Source: Agelaius tricolor
Lineage: Eukaryota; Chordata; Aves; Passeriformes; Icteridae
NCBI GenBank assembly: GCA_023055355.1
Contig: JALJCS010000038.1
Span: forward strand, 6,058,821 to 6,122,820
Length of the DNA stretch: 64,000 bases
Direction of reading: 5' to 3'
This document shows, one piece after another, positions 1 through 14,100 of this stretch. The translations under genes were made by a program, and so were the position numbers. The notes under the pieces were generated by a model. That model was not told the DNA's origin, did not search any database, and was given only the letters and a program-made list of their open reading frames with translations. Every line of letters starts with the position of its first letter. The first letter of the stretch is position 1.

Positions 1-44
1 GTAGATTGAGCTATTACCACTTCTGGCCTTCCCTAAACACTTAC

Positions 45-3000
45 AGTTATAGCACAACAGTAGACCAGCTTCACCATCTTCATATACATCAATAGCCGCA
101 ACAAAATTAACCTGCAAGGATAATGGAAAAGATTAACAAACAGGCAGAGGATACTGTGGTTATTACAACTGAGTTGTGACTAACAAGCAATACAATCAGT
201 TGGGGAAGTGCACAACTACAGGTAAAAGGGGAAAAAAAAGAGAAATAAATAAATAAATAAATTTATAAAAATAGCTTCTTTTGTGATGTAATTTTCAGGA
301 TGTTCTCAAGACGAAAATTAGTTTCCTTTGTATTTGGTTCTGTACAGTACCGAACATTCATAACCATACCACACTGTAAAGCAATAAAAACATAACTTAT
401 TTAGCAATATAAATTTTTGGAAATAGGATGATTTCAGAAAGCTGTGAATCAACATGGTACATTAAAGATAACAATTCTTTTCAAAAAGTGATCTTCAAAT
501 GCACATCATGACTAGCAAAAAGATCATATACAATTCAAAACCACTAACATTTTACAGAGGTCAACAGGGATGTACCTAAGGATTACCGAACAGTCTGAAT
601 TTACATATTGAAAAGCAACATTGGTTAAACCAAAGTATTTTTTTACATAGATTAGGCTACATAAATTCTCTTAATTAAACTTTGGCTTTGTCTTTTACAT
701 TTAGATTAAAAACAAACCAAAACAGCCACAAAAAGTAGGATATCCGTTCAGGAAATGAGATCTTATTAGCGAAATGCATAAGATTACATTAGACAAATGC
801 TTCCCAAACCATGTATACTGCTTGGATAGGGAGAAGGCTGAGAGACTGATTCCGTGAACAGCAGTTCTTTGACTTTCCTTCATTTAGGATTCCTGTGCAG
901 GTCAAGAACTGTTAAGAGAACCTGAAAGTTTACGCATCCATACCAAATGCATTTTGACCAGTCTTTTGTAGTGACTGAAAGCCATTGCTGCTCTATTGTC
1001 CAGAGAAATAAGCAGGCAACCCATTTCAACATCATAAAAATCACTAGCTCAGCTCATATTAATTGTCTGTTTTATTTGTCTTCCTAAAGGAAATAAGGAT
1101 TCCGGTGTGGAAGAGAAATGGGAGTGGTGGATGGATGGTGGATGGTGATGTACTTCTCCATCCCCATTCTTTACTTCTAGTTCCTCCTCATCCAGATTAA
1201 GATTGATTCCCAGTGCTGTGGAGAAGTTTATTCTTGATCAGCCATGCCAGGGGCACCTCTTCATCACCAGATCCGAATAAAAATAGAGACGATTTAAAAA
1301 GAAAACAACTTATCAAGAACCATCAAATGAATAAAGTAGTCCCTTATCTCATTAACAACAACAGATTACCTGTGCAAAATCTTCTTTTTTTTAAACAAAG
1401 ACATTACCTAAATCCTCTCCCTATGTCCTAGACAGATAGATATTCAGTTATTAGTTGACTGGGCAGCAGTTTCTTAAATAGAATGATAAACAATATGTAA
1501 ACATTTTAGCTACATGCAAATAGGCAAATCTGAACAAGATACTGGTGGTCAACCACTGAAGTTATTTTGAAGCAACTTTTTAAACAATAAAGTACTGATA
1601 CCACAAAAATAAAGCCAAAAGCTAACTACTGGCTAAGAAAGAAGGAAAAATTAACTCTTGACAACAACAACATTTCAACAACACAGGCTTTTTCCCAATG
1701 TCATATCTTATAACTACCTCTCTTGGGAATTATCATCATGTATCCCAAAAGGAATAAATACCTCAGAGTGTCCTAAAGCCAAAAGTAGCACACATGAGCT
1801 CCTTACCCTCCTAGGAGATCAGCACAGCATGCACTGAGTCTGCAACAAATTATGCTCAGTGAGGGTCTGCAAAAAAACTTTCAACTGATGAAAACTTACC
1901 CTGTTTGTTTCAACATGATGCAATCTATAGGACTCCCCTGTACTCTCATTGATTAAATCAAACTGATGCCGATACGCTACACAGATCATATTGTCACTGT
2001 CTCCAGTAGGTCCATCCACCAACGTCATAACCACTGGAGGGTCAGAAAGGCATATTTCCTATAACGTAAACAATAGAATTACACTCTTTTTCAAGTTCCT
2101 ACTGTGGGTGCTGCAGGTACTCCATGATTTTAAAGGGATGCTTTCTAAGCACAGAAGCATAACAAAGAACAAGCAGAAACAATTCTTGAAAAAATCTCCA
2201 AGTTTTATTTAGCATATATACGACTGGTTTCCACCATATGGCTTCTCGCTTTTATTTGTTTGTAGATTCAGGAAGATGATCATGCATATACTCTGCCTTC
2301 CCTGAACCCCCTACACTAGCTGAGTGCTGCTCAGTGTGTTAAGATAATTAGTAACTGGATTACACATACCCGGATGTACTGGAACTCCTCTACTGGAGAT
2401 TCAGGAGACGACAGCAGAGAGGTGCTGATTGAAGTGTCGTCCAAATTATATTTCTTTGTGACGAGAAGTAGTTTGTTCCGAATAGCTGCAACAATCCTCA
2501 GCTCACTCCCGTGGTGAGTATTAATGGCATACAAATGGCAGCCTGAGGAAATAATGGTCTGGGCTCTAAGTGGTCGGGATAGGGTCTGATTGTTTTGTAT
2601 TTGTATGACGATTAGCACAACAGGGCTCTGATGGATGACTTGGCAACACAGAATTAAAAACTCCTCAATAGGATTACATCGACTTCAGGGAAAAGACAAA
2701 AGCCTATGACCCTTTTGAAATCTACTTTTAATCCGAAGTACATGGATTATCACTATACTGCACCTTCCAGCTTTTCAAAGCAGCTTACTTATGAAGACCA
2801 GGAAACATTGGTTTCTACAAAAATAATGGGCAACACCCAGACTAATCTAAGCACTACTGTTTAAGAGGGGATCTGCCAGCGTGCCAGTCCAGCTTAAAGT
2901 GGGCTTTACTTCAGTATAACATCCCCACAAAATTCTTCTCGTATCTCCCAACCCTGAAGTCTTATTTTTCCCTAAAGCTTTTCATCATTAGCAATTTCCA

Positions 3001-5191
3001 AGTAACACGGTTTTTTTACATCATTCAAAAATGTCATGCTGGACTGTACTAGAGTAATTTTCAAATATAAGCTTAGCAAAGTTTGAATTGACTCGTCCAG
3101 ACAGAAAACCTACAAGTGAACACCTACACCTGCCTAAAAAGACCTAACAAGCCCCTGGCAGCTACCGGCATCAAAACACAGTGGATGTTTTTAATACAGG
3201 ATAAGGAAAACAATATCACCTTTTGTTCTCTCCAGTTTATTTTCTCTGCAGTCATATTTGCTTCTTATGATTTTTTTAGTCTCTATATCTTTTTGGACAG
3301 CACTGAGTCTGAAGACAAGGATACGAGAGTCTTTCCCTGCCGTATGGAGAGAACCAGGAAAAAAGTTAGAAAAAGAAGACGGTAGTTTGAAATTAATACT
3401 TCCAATGAGAAGCAGCACCTAACAAACAGAGCAAAAGTAAACAAAGCATAATAGCTCTCTGGGGACAGAAGACTTACAAACTCTCTAGGATTTACAATTG
3501 TAGTAATCAACCCCTTCAGCAGAGTAGCCAAGTTTCCCATTAGGTGGTGCTGCACCAAAGAATGATCTGAGAGGTTCCAAAGAGTGAAATGCACAATATT
3601 TTGCAAATACATAAAATACAATAGATATAAACTACAGGGAAAGAGTAAAAGGGTTAACTTCAAGAGCTGGAACCATCCAGGTGAGCAACTGATAACTGGA
3701 TCCTCAACAGAGTTTGAACCCTTCAGGATACAGAAGGGTTTTCTCCAGAAATTTCACAAACTGAGTTTTGATATAACTACACTTGCCAGATCCTCAGAAA
3801 CGTCACCCATTCTCCGGGTGTCTTGAGAGAGCTGCGAATGGCTCTCACATAGTTTGAGCTAGTTCTGTAAGATCTCAGGGTGAATTTCACCAGATGCAAC
3901 CAAATTGGGCAACTCCCAGTGAGACAGAAGGAACCATGTTTTACCCAAAGCTTGGGTAAGCAGAGCTTCAGCAAATACTGAGGAAACAGACATAACAGGG
4001 TAAAAAATAATAAACCAACCATATCTGTAATGCTTTCCGAGTTATACATAAAGATCCTGATCTTGCTTTGTGTATGTTCCCTTTATGAAATTCAATCACA
4101 GACTACTCTTTTATTGGGTAAAAACTACCTCACTAAAAAAAGTGCACATTTAAGCCTTCTGAATGAGACAAAATGTCATCCAGCAATACCCGGCCGGAGT
4201 CAGGCAAGAACCCAAGAACAGGGACCTCTCCTACCTTTGTCTGTTCGGGCAATCAAAAGATCCAGAGCTTCCAACACATTCATCTGCTTTATTTGGAGAG
4301 TTTTATCAAATACTTGCACTGACGGTTGACCATCTAAAAGAGAAACACATATGTATTGAAAACCCTACTAAAACTTACTAGATGCTGGTTTTGAACCATT
4401 TCTTTCTTCTAATTGAAGTCTTGGGTTCTTTTCCTTACAAAAATGAAGAGAAAAAAACCCAAAAAGAATGGCACAAAGCACCTACACGTGCCACAGCATC
4501 ATAGCCAATACTTCCTCACAGGACAGTTTTATTATCGTCATGAATCAGATAAAGCGACTGAAATCTAAAAGTGACATTCCTTTGGCAAGTTTGAGAATTA
4601 TGACCAAGCACTAACTTCATTCCCTCAGTTCCGCTGGCCTTATGTAGCACACAGAGGATTATAAGGGATCAGAGTAGCAATATCAATGCTAAGGGAAGAA
4701 GTAGGATATCATTGTCACATAAGCCCTTGGCTTCATGCTCGCTATTATCAAGGGCTAAGAAAACCAGACAAGCCATTTAGACACCTCTTGAACCTGGATG
4801 CGACCTCCTACAGCTTTTCAGATGGTCAAGAAAACAACATCTGAAATAAGAACACATTCAGAAATCTGCATTAACACTAGCCCGCCAATATGGCTTGATT
4901 CAACTGCAGAATGAATTTTTGCAACTAGGTTACATAAATGGAATAGATTTACTCGGAATAGTAACTATCCCCCTACATAAAGACTTACTAACACCTGAAC
5001 AGAGTTTATGAACACATATTTTCAAGAAAATGGTCAGATACATAAAAATTGACACAAAAACACTAGATCATTTACTAACCATCTATTAACAAGATGCCAG
5101 CATCTGTAGAAACCAGCAAGGACTGGCCCCAAGAATCTGCACAGACAACCTCATGAGGAAAATTACTGCAGAAAGACTGAGATTCCCAAGG
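45..5191 (-). CDS. GARNL3: GARNL3 CNH-domain exons (N-terminal part of the domain)
   Basis: Exons 5191-5080, 4333-4235, 3336-3220, 2542-2370, 2058-1900 and 111-45 encode the start of the citron-homology domain, a beta-propeller-like protein interaction module. Strings such as [32 protein letters not shown] and [15 protein letters not shown] match the GARNL3 family closely. The last exon in the window ends in phase 1 at 45 (GTAAGT follows), so at least one more exon must lie to the left. Confidence 0.92.
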
Positions 5192-8100
5192 CTATGAAGT
5201 AACATAAGGGATACATATTAAGTACACTAAAAAATACAGATCATACAGACACAGAATGTGATGGACAATGGCAATAACATGTAAATGCTTTTGGCAGGAT
5301 ACATTTCCAAACAGTATATTGCTGGAATTAGAAATCTCAAAACTGAAATCATTTCTGGCAGAGGACTTCCTGCATCAATTCTGGTTTGGAGACTAGTAAG
5401 ACACATACCTGAAACGCTAGAATTAAAACACGTGCAGCTGAAACTCAGCGCAACCATCACGCAATAATTTTTTTCATTTAAAAATCCCAAACCTATATAT
5501 TTAAAATGTATGTACCACTACACATATGCAGTTTGCTTGTATTTTATGGTTCAGTTTGTGATGTTTAGTGACTAGCATATGGTACAGTTTCTGCCTTTCT
5601 GCCAAATTGTTCTTCCATCCCGTGTTCTCTGTACTTACCTCCCAGAGCCTGCCCCTCCTCTCCCAATTTATATATTAGTTGAATCTCTGACATTCTAGAA
5701 GCACTTCTGAAGCTTCTGTATATAAAATACATGCAGAAGAGTGCAGCTGGCATATTTCACTCCCTAATGACTTCAAACAAAAATCCAAACTAAATAAAAG
5801 GAAATGAAAACACAACTGAATCTTATTTCCAAAGTCCTGAAATTAAAATAAAAGATGATTGCATATGGAAGATATGGCCTTCATTGAATTTTCTCAGATG
5901 TAAAAATGTCCGCACTTGCTTTAACTTTTGGGAAGTGCTTCTGCCCCCAGGCTCATCCTTTATTAATCTAATAGTGACTGCAGAATCAGTTTGACACTGT
6001 ACCTTTCCTCTTTCCTGCTGCAGCATCTAATTACAGAAGTAAATAAATATATACCATACTACATAACGTTTAACGTTCCACAACTTCTCTGACAGTTTCA
6101 CTCACCTCCTTTTTACAAAAGCTTGTGGTTGCCAAGTTAGCTGTGGTATCCCCTTTCACAGTGGTTTTCAATTTCAATGCCTAATACAAACAGATGCTTT
6201 ATTTAAACTGAGTTTTTGTCAGCAATACCCAAACTAAAGACTATATTAAAAGGACAATTTAGGACTAGAAAGTAATTCCAGTTTGGAATTCCTATGCCGT
6301 TTTAAGTAATGAAAAAAGAAGCAGAATTCTGTATCCTCAACGATGTCAAATGGTCCTTAGGTATCTTAGCCAAAACATACCTTGGCTGTTTCTTGGTTAG
6401 GGTTTTTTTTTTTGTTTCTTTTTCTTTACTTGCTTTCTAAATGGCAACCCAGAAAAGAAGAGTCAAACGTAGTAACAGAGAAAAACCTCCACCTCAAACT
6501 ACAGAATCTAACCATATACACAGTTTACTTTATTATTAAAGTAGCCAGATAGAGGATCCTCTTGTCAATTATACAAACTCACCTTTGATTTGCAAAACTT
6601 CCTGACACTAAGGCTAACTATATATATGTCTGTCTACATATATTGCCAGGCATCCCCCTAAGGTACGATTTTTACAACCTTCATTTAACTCATGTACGAT
6701 ATAAATATTTCTACGTGTATACCTCAGGCGTTACAGATAAATACTTCTATTCATGTTTTATTTTAATGTAACTTATAATAATGCAATACTACAAAACTAT
6801 TTATGGTCACAGAAAACTGCATTAAATCCCGACATAACTGCAAGGCAATAAAAGTTTAACAAAAGGAGTGACACATTCTTTGTAAACCTAGCCGCATACC
6901 TTCTACAGTGATCCTACCTGACCAAGCCGAACAAACTCTGCTTGTCGAGCTTCCTCTTTTTTCCGTGTTGATTTTGGGGACTCTGGTAACACATCACTGA
7001 AGGATCTTCTATTAAGCATATTCTAAAATAGAAAATATTTCTTTCTAACTGCACAGCTTCTCAGGGAAGAGAAACTGCAACTCTTCCAATCCTTCAGCGC
7101 TTTACCTTATACAGTTTGTCATAGTTTACCACTGTCATGTTCTGTACGATCATACTACATGAATATGTGACATGAATATACGAAAAAGAAAAGTTTAAGC
7201 AGATCTATATAGATAAAAGAAATAAACACTGGTCAAAAAAATAGCAACTTGTTAGTTTTAGAAGTACTGAACTTATTTTTAGTTAACTAAGAATCACCTT
7301 AAGTCTTTATCATCCAAAATAAAGTTACCTCATAGCTACTCAGGGATAAGAATCATCTAAATTTACACATAACAGAACAAATGCAGATTTTATGGTGATG
7401 AGACTAATGCCTGTATTTATAGTATCTAAATTCCCTATTCGCTCGCCGCAGGTAAGCTTACACCAAGTACGACATTTTTATGCTTCCCCTCACACCTGGT
7501 GAAGAGTCCTGTCCAGAAAGGACTGTCTGTCAGCTTTCATAGAACTGTAAAGTAAGTTATACAACAATCAGTATTTAGCTTAGTCATATGCAATTCAGTG
7601 CTCATTAGGATTACAGTCCTTTAAAGTGACAGAACATTCAAGCCACTAGTTAGAACAGGACAGCACATATGAAGGATGCAGAAACTTCTGACTTACATTT
7701 CCCTTGTGTAGGTCAGGCATCATGTCTTGGTATAAAGAGCGGATCAGCATGTCTAGAGTGCGCTGACGTTTCTGAGAAAATGTTGGTGTTTCCAAGGTGG
7801 CTTTTTCACCATTTATTACTAAATTATTATGGAAAAAAGAGACATTATGTAAAAGAACTTCAACAATATCCACCAACTCTAGTTTGCCTCTGTATCAAAA
7901 CACCTGCTGTGCCCCTATTAATTTAAAATTGCCTTCTTTTTGCCTTTTTAAAGAATAACTCTCCCTTCAGTTAAAGGATAAAAACTGGTAATAGAAAAAT
8001 TCCACAAGGCATCAGAATAAATACCTAACTAATAAATAAAATTGAAGACAAACTACCGGTCAACTTAAGTACTAAACAATTTAAATACTCAAAATGAGCC

Positions 8101-11100
8101 ATCAAGCTCCTGTCAGGTTTATTTGTAATCAACATGGTCAATTTTGAAAGTTTCCTTTCTTGCTGATTTAGAAGGGCAAATACAGGTCAATGAAAATTGG
8201 AACGGAATGATTACAGAATTAAAAGGGCTGCACAGGCGTCCTTCAGCACCTTTAAGAATACATTCGGAAGAGATGCTATTTTCAGGTTTTCAGAGCTACT
8301 AAATTAACGCCTTCTATTACTAAATAATGAACAGTATTATAAATCCTTTCAGATCTCCCAAGCCCTTTACAACAATGCAAAGCTAAATACGGCTGCAAGT
8401 TCTGCAAATGTGAAAGTCAGCCTCTGTCTAGTAGCCTGAGAATTTTTTTTTTTTATCTAACTGTAACAGTTTGATGGAACTGACGTCCCAACTATGCTAC
8501 AGATATGAAAAAAAAAAAAATCGGATACAGATCAGCAGAATACACGAGAAAATGCATATACATTTTAAGCATCACAAATTTTAATTTGTTTGCACAATTT
8601 TTTAAGAGTGTTTCTAGCAAAAGAAAAACTGACTTACATTTCACCAACACAAAATCCCTGAACTCCTGGTGATTTGTAAACACAGGTGGGGATGGAAGGG
8701 GAGGCCCAAAGAGAGGAACGCTTTCTTCTGAAAATATTTTCAGCCTATTGAAAGTACAAATCTTTATCTATATTGAAAGTCACATTCAAACCTTACCTTT
8801 TTTATAGACACTATTCAGAACCAAAGGAAAAAAAAAAAAGGAAACTTATCTGGGTGTCTTACATACAAATTTCAAAGGGCATAACCAAAAAAGATTCACT
8901 TGGAATTACTCAGCAGAGCAAAGTTATGTTTCTTTTACACAAACTAACACAGGGACATAGAATTAGAACAGAACTTCGCAGTTCTACTCACGCAGCAATA
9001 GTTTTAGTGGCACTAGCAAAATACAGCCCTGTTCAAAAACACTGTAAATGAACACGTACAAAAGACACGTACAAAAAACACGTACAAAATACGTTCTCCT
9101 TACAGATTTCTACTTTCCCTATGCATTCACCAAACGCATGAAATATTTGCTGCTTCCGAAGTAACAACGGCTTACAACATATGAATCTGTAGCTTGGGAA
9201 CAGCAAATTCATTTACACTGAGGAAGACAGAGTCAGAATAACTTCCATGACAGCTGGACCTGCCAAGTTATTTTGCTCCATAAGGAATCCAGCATAGCAA
9301 TATTGAATAGCAGATACAAACCCATGCCTATTTGTTGACCAGGGCATAGCTTCTTTAAGATAAGTAATCATTCTTGGCTATTTCAAGTGATAGCTTGCCA
9401 ACAATTGGCATGCGTAGATGACACGGGTCACAGCAAGTTCAGTGGCAAAATTATAGATTCAACCTGTATCTGCTATTTTAGAAACCAGACAGAATTTACT
9501 TTCTCCAAAAGCCAGCAGTGACTGACTGATATTGAGTCTAATGGATCACAATGCCTTCATACAGTCTTTTTTCTTGAAAGCTTAGGAACAGCATACAGTA
9601 TGAAACGCAGTACTACATTTGCATGAATATTGATCATCTTAATATTTGTTACACATATTTGAGACACAGTTTCATGGATGCCCTCTGTCTATTTAATTAC
9701 GTCCAGGTAAAAAAAGCAATAATTTATAACTACAAAAGGTGTGAAATGCTCCTTAACTACATCAGAATGAATTGTAACAGGGAAAGCCGTAACAGAACTG
9801 ACTAAAAAAATTGACTTCTTGAGTGACATAAAATATAAGGGCATTCTAAGCAGAAATTCAGCATCAGACCTCAGAGCGGTATTGCATTTGAAACAGGGAA
9901 AATTTGCCTCAAAAGCCTAGAGCATCCCCTATCCCTTTTTACTGAAATTTTGACCACTTGGAAGACTGTCTTCACACACACACAAAAGTAAGAGAAGGAA
10001 CGAGTTCTATTCAGGCCTACAATCAAATGACGGAAGGAAACGTAATGGGGGCAAGCTGAAATACAATGTTTTAAGGTTGTCATACAGGAAAAAATACTAC
10101 GCGATATGTACTACAGCAAGATGTGTCAAGACTGGCAGAATGAAGGAATTAAGATGGACCGATCTAGTAAAAGCTGCCAATTTCTCTCTAATGCAAGAGA
10201 GAAATTTATCTTATGTACTGCAACTCATTTCCTTCCCCACATAAACAGCAATATAAAAAGCATTTTACCATGGCTAACCCATCTACAGACTATCAGTTTA
10301 CAATCGGGACAACAATCACTTCTTAAAGGGTAATGAGGAATGTATGCCCAGGGTTTCTGTCTCAAAGCAAGAAAAAGAAAGAAGTGACTGCATTTTCACT
10401 TCGGAATCATGAACGTGTTCTGAACATCAATTTAAACAAATTTGCAAGAGGAAGCTGACAAGATCATGTAGCAAAATAAAACTATTCCTTGCTTAACTGC
10501 ATTACAGACACGACCCCAAAGAAACCTTAGCTGTAAATAAGAGGCAGGGGAAAAAAACTCCCACACACAAACTGAAGTATCATTCTTGTCTGGAGTTAGA
10601 TTTAATGAAATGCTGAAGAAACACAGCAATATGTAAAATTCTGGCAGGTTTTAAGTACGTGACATTCAACTATACGAGTACTCTATTAAAATCCCCAAAA
10701 ATGAATTAGCTTGCTCAGCTACAGCTAAACTGCAATTTGTAAGGACTTGTAGTCCGTGGCTATCGCAGCATCACGTGCATTAAATAACTGTCACCATCCA
10801 CGTAGTTTACTATGTCATTGATCTCACCAGGTATGAAAGTTCCAGGCATATCTTTCATCATATTTTATATTTCATCTAAAAACCAGTTTTGGGTTTCCCC
10901 CTTAGCTTATGCCTGTTGCAGAATTTAACGTTTCTGATGTTAAGAAACCTGCTACTTATAGCCAGTTTAGTGACATCTGCATGCAGGTCCATATTGCTCT
11001 TCAGTTTCTAAAGCACATTTGGCTTCCTGGCGTACAGACAGGTGGATCTGTCTGTATGCCAGAAAGTTCTTCCATTGCCAAAATGTTTTCCCATTTTCTC

Positions 11101-14100
11101 TAAACCATCAGTTATTCGTTGTGAAATTATTTGTTACAATCAGCACCTACCTGTAACTATCATTCTGCTTATTATATCTCACTAAAGCAAAAATATCTGC
11201 CATACAGTTAAGGAAGTTAAACCAGTTCTAATAAAGCTCACATGTATTTTAATAAACTTTTCTTTTCGTGCAGTACATTGCAGATTTAATAAAGGTACAA
11301 TATATTAATCAAGTCAATGTAAATATATAAACAATTCTAGACAATATAGATTTCACTGTTTATAAAAGGGGTCCTATATGAAAATGTTATTGCTTGATCA
11401 ACAGTTTTAAAAACCAAGCTACTACCACAGACACAGCATAAGACATACTATAGAAGTTTGTCTTACTCATATTTGATATATTTGTGATTAAAAATACTTT
11501 TAGTTGATAAAGCAGTACTGATACTGAACTTTGCTTATACCAAAGCTTCCACTGAAGAAAATATTCCAATGAAACAATTTAGCCAACAGAACTATAGGAA
11601 AAATGAGACAATGATTTAAAGTGCAAGTTATACTAAGGCTGATGCTCTATTGTAGAGTTACATTGATGTGGTAAACAATTCTTAGTATTTAGGTTCCTTT
11701 GATACGTAAAGATTTTTATTATTTTTTCAAACTTTGTTCATTTTCATTCACCCCTAGCAAGTGGGTTCTAGGAACATTTAATCTGCCTGAAAACTAGGTG
11801 TGGAAGTCTAAAGCTTTAAAACTCAGCAACAGAGTATAGACAGACATTAGAGTTTTCTTCTTCTAATTCATTTTTCCTCATTCCATTCTATCTAGTCTAA
11901 CACATGCCAGATTGGGGTCTATAGATTACTACTATTGTGACCCCATGGTAATTCCAAGATATTGGCCGCTGGATTCCGCAATCATATAGTCTTCAAAATG
12001 TTTTCAACCGGAAGTCTGGAAAACATAGGCTGTTAAAAAACTGGAGAATATATGGTAAATAGTCTGAAAAATTTGACGAATACTGATCTAAAATACAAAT
12101 TTCAAATAAACAGCATCTAAACATTGAAAGGCGATATCGAGTAAAATGCCAAAATAATTTACAAAACCAAGATAAATGAATTTATAAATTTGTATTTTTT
12201 GAAAAGGTATAAAATTAGATTTGTGAAAGGATACAAATAAATGCTTTCAATAAAAGGATTTAAAACTCACATTCTTGCTTTTACCTTATCCTCTAAGGGA
12301 TTTAACAAACACTGTTAGATGCTGCAGACTTGGAAACTCCTAGTTAAGAAGCTGAAGGTCAAGAAGGCAAGAATGCAACTGTAAAATAATTTTCACTTCC
12401 ATAAACAGCATAGAGGGAGGAATTCAGGGCAGAATTAAAAGTAATATTGATCTTAAAAAAAAGAAAAATCATTAGAAAATGTCAGGAAAAAGATACGTGT
12501 AAAATGAGAGCGAATCATGGATGGCTTGAATGCTGGAGAAGACTCTTCACCTTCCTGAAATATGATAGTGACAATGTCATTTCCAATATGTCGCTTCCTT
12601 TCTACCTGGAAAAAAAAAGGAAAACAAAAAAGGAAAAAAAGAAAGAAGAGGCAGAAAAAAAGAGATAGACAGTGACTTACAAGACATACGTAAGTATCTT
12701 AGCAATTCTGTGACAGAACAATAGAACAATATTCCTAAACTGTAAACAGAAAAATTACAGTCAATATGACTGAGGACAGTATAAAACCATTACTTAACTA
12801 TAAGCAAGTAAACCTAGCGATGACATGGTGCACACAACGAGGCAGGTTCTAGAAGAATTGATATTGCATATGTTTAGATAAGCACTCATAGTTTCCATAA
12901 TTAATATTAACGAATTGGGCATGGAAACTCTAGCGTTCCAAAAAAAGCAAATCTACCGCTTGAAATAAAAGGACAAAAAACTCTGGTGCTGAAGTATTCT
13001 TTTGAAAAAAATATTCTGGTTGGCCTCCATTTTCCTCTGTGATCTTGTCATCAGTCCAAGCAAAAAGCATGAGAAAACTGCCATATGTCAGAATGCATAG
13101 TAAGAATAAATGTAAGAATGCATAATAAATAATAAATCGAGTAATTTGTAAGTAATTTAGGTAAATCGTTATGGATGTATGATGTATAATAAACACATGT
13201 GCCTATAAAGTATTTTTTTCATCATAAATACAAAGAAAGGCCTGAGCAATGAATGACAGCACATTTGAACAAGAACCCACCTAGTTAATCCATGGCAGTG
13301 TGAGCACTTCCTAGGTTACCAACCTGAACGTGCTCACAAGGGGAATTTCTTTCAAGCGACACTAATTGCTACTCAAGCAGGAACTATGGGATACACATGT
13401 GAATATTCCTACAATTCACACACAAGGCTAAGTTCCAGTTTTCCTAAAGTCTTTGAGGTAATAATTACAGCAGTGAAGCTCTTCAAGTCATCTGAACACC
13501 ACACTTAATCACTTCTCTGTGAAGCAACTTAGATCTTCTTCACAAGTATCTTTTGTACCTTAATGGAGATGATAGGATGCATTATTTCTAATAAACAGAA
13601 TGAAATTTTCAGCATCGGGTAGGATATTGAGGAAAAAAAGTGCAAAAGTCTCAAGGCTTGCATCTCTCAACTATTAACAGACAAGAAGTCCTTTATTTCT
13701 TACCAAGTTTTGGAGTTTGTGATTTAACAAATAAAGAGGGAAATAAAGAGAGAACCATGTACCTGCTGCTTGTTCTCTCTAGAATATGGTAGCATGGTTG
13801 AAACATGGAACATAATTTCATGCCCTTGAAAAACTGTATAGATGGAACAGGTTCCTGTTGTATCATCTGCAAGGGAAGGCAACATTTTAAGGAGGAGTAT
13901 CTCCTGAAAGTTTTCTGAAAATCAAAAGATATTTCAAGTCTTTCTACCAAAAGACTCTAATCTTCTTCAGTTACCCTTCTTTGTCTGATCCACTTTAGAA
14001 AATGTCCACACCACATGTTTCATGTGAGTCCAAACCAAGTTTGCAACTAATCTGCATATTCACACTTAAAACCTATTACACCTTTCACCTACCCTCCTGA

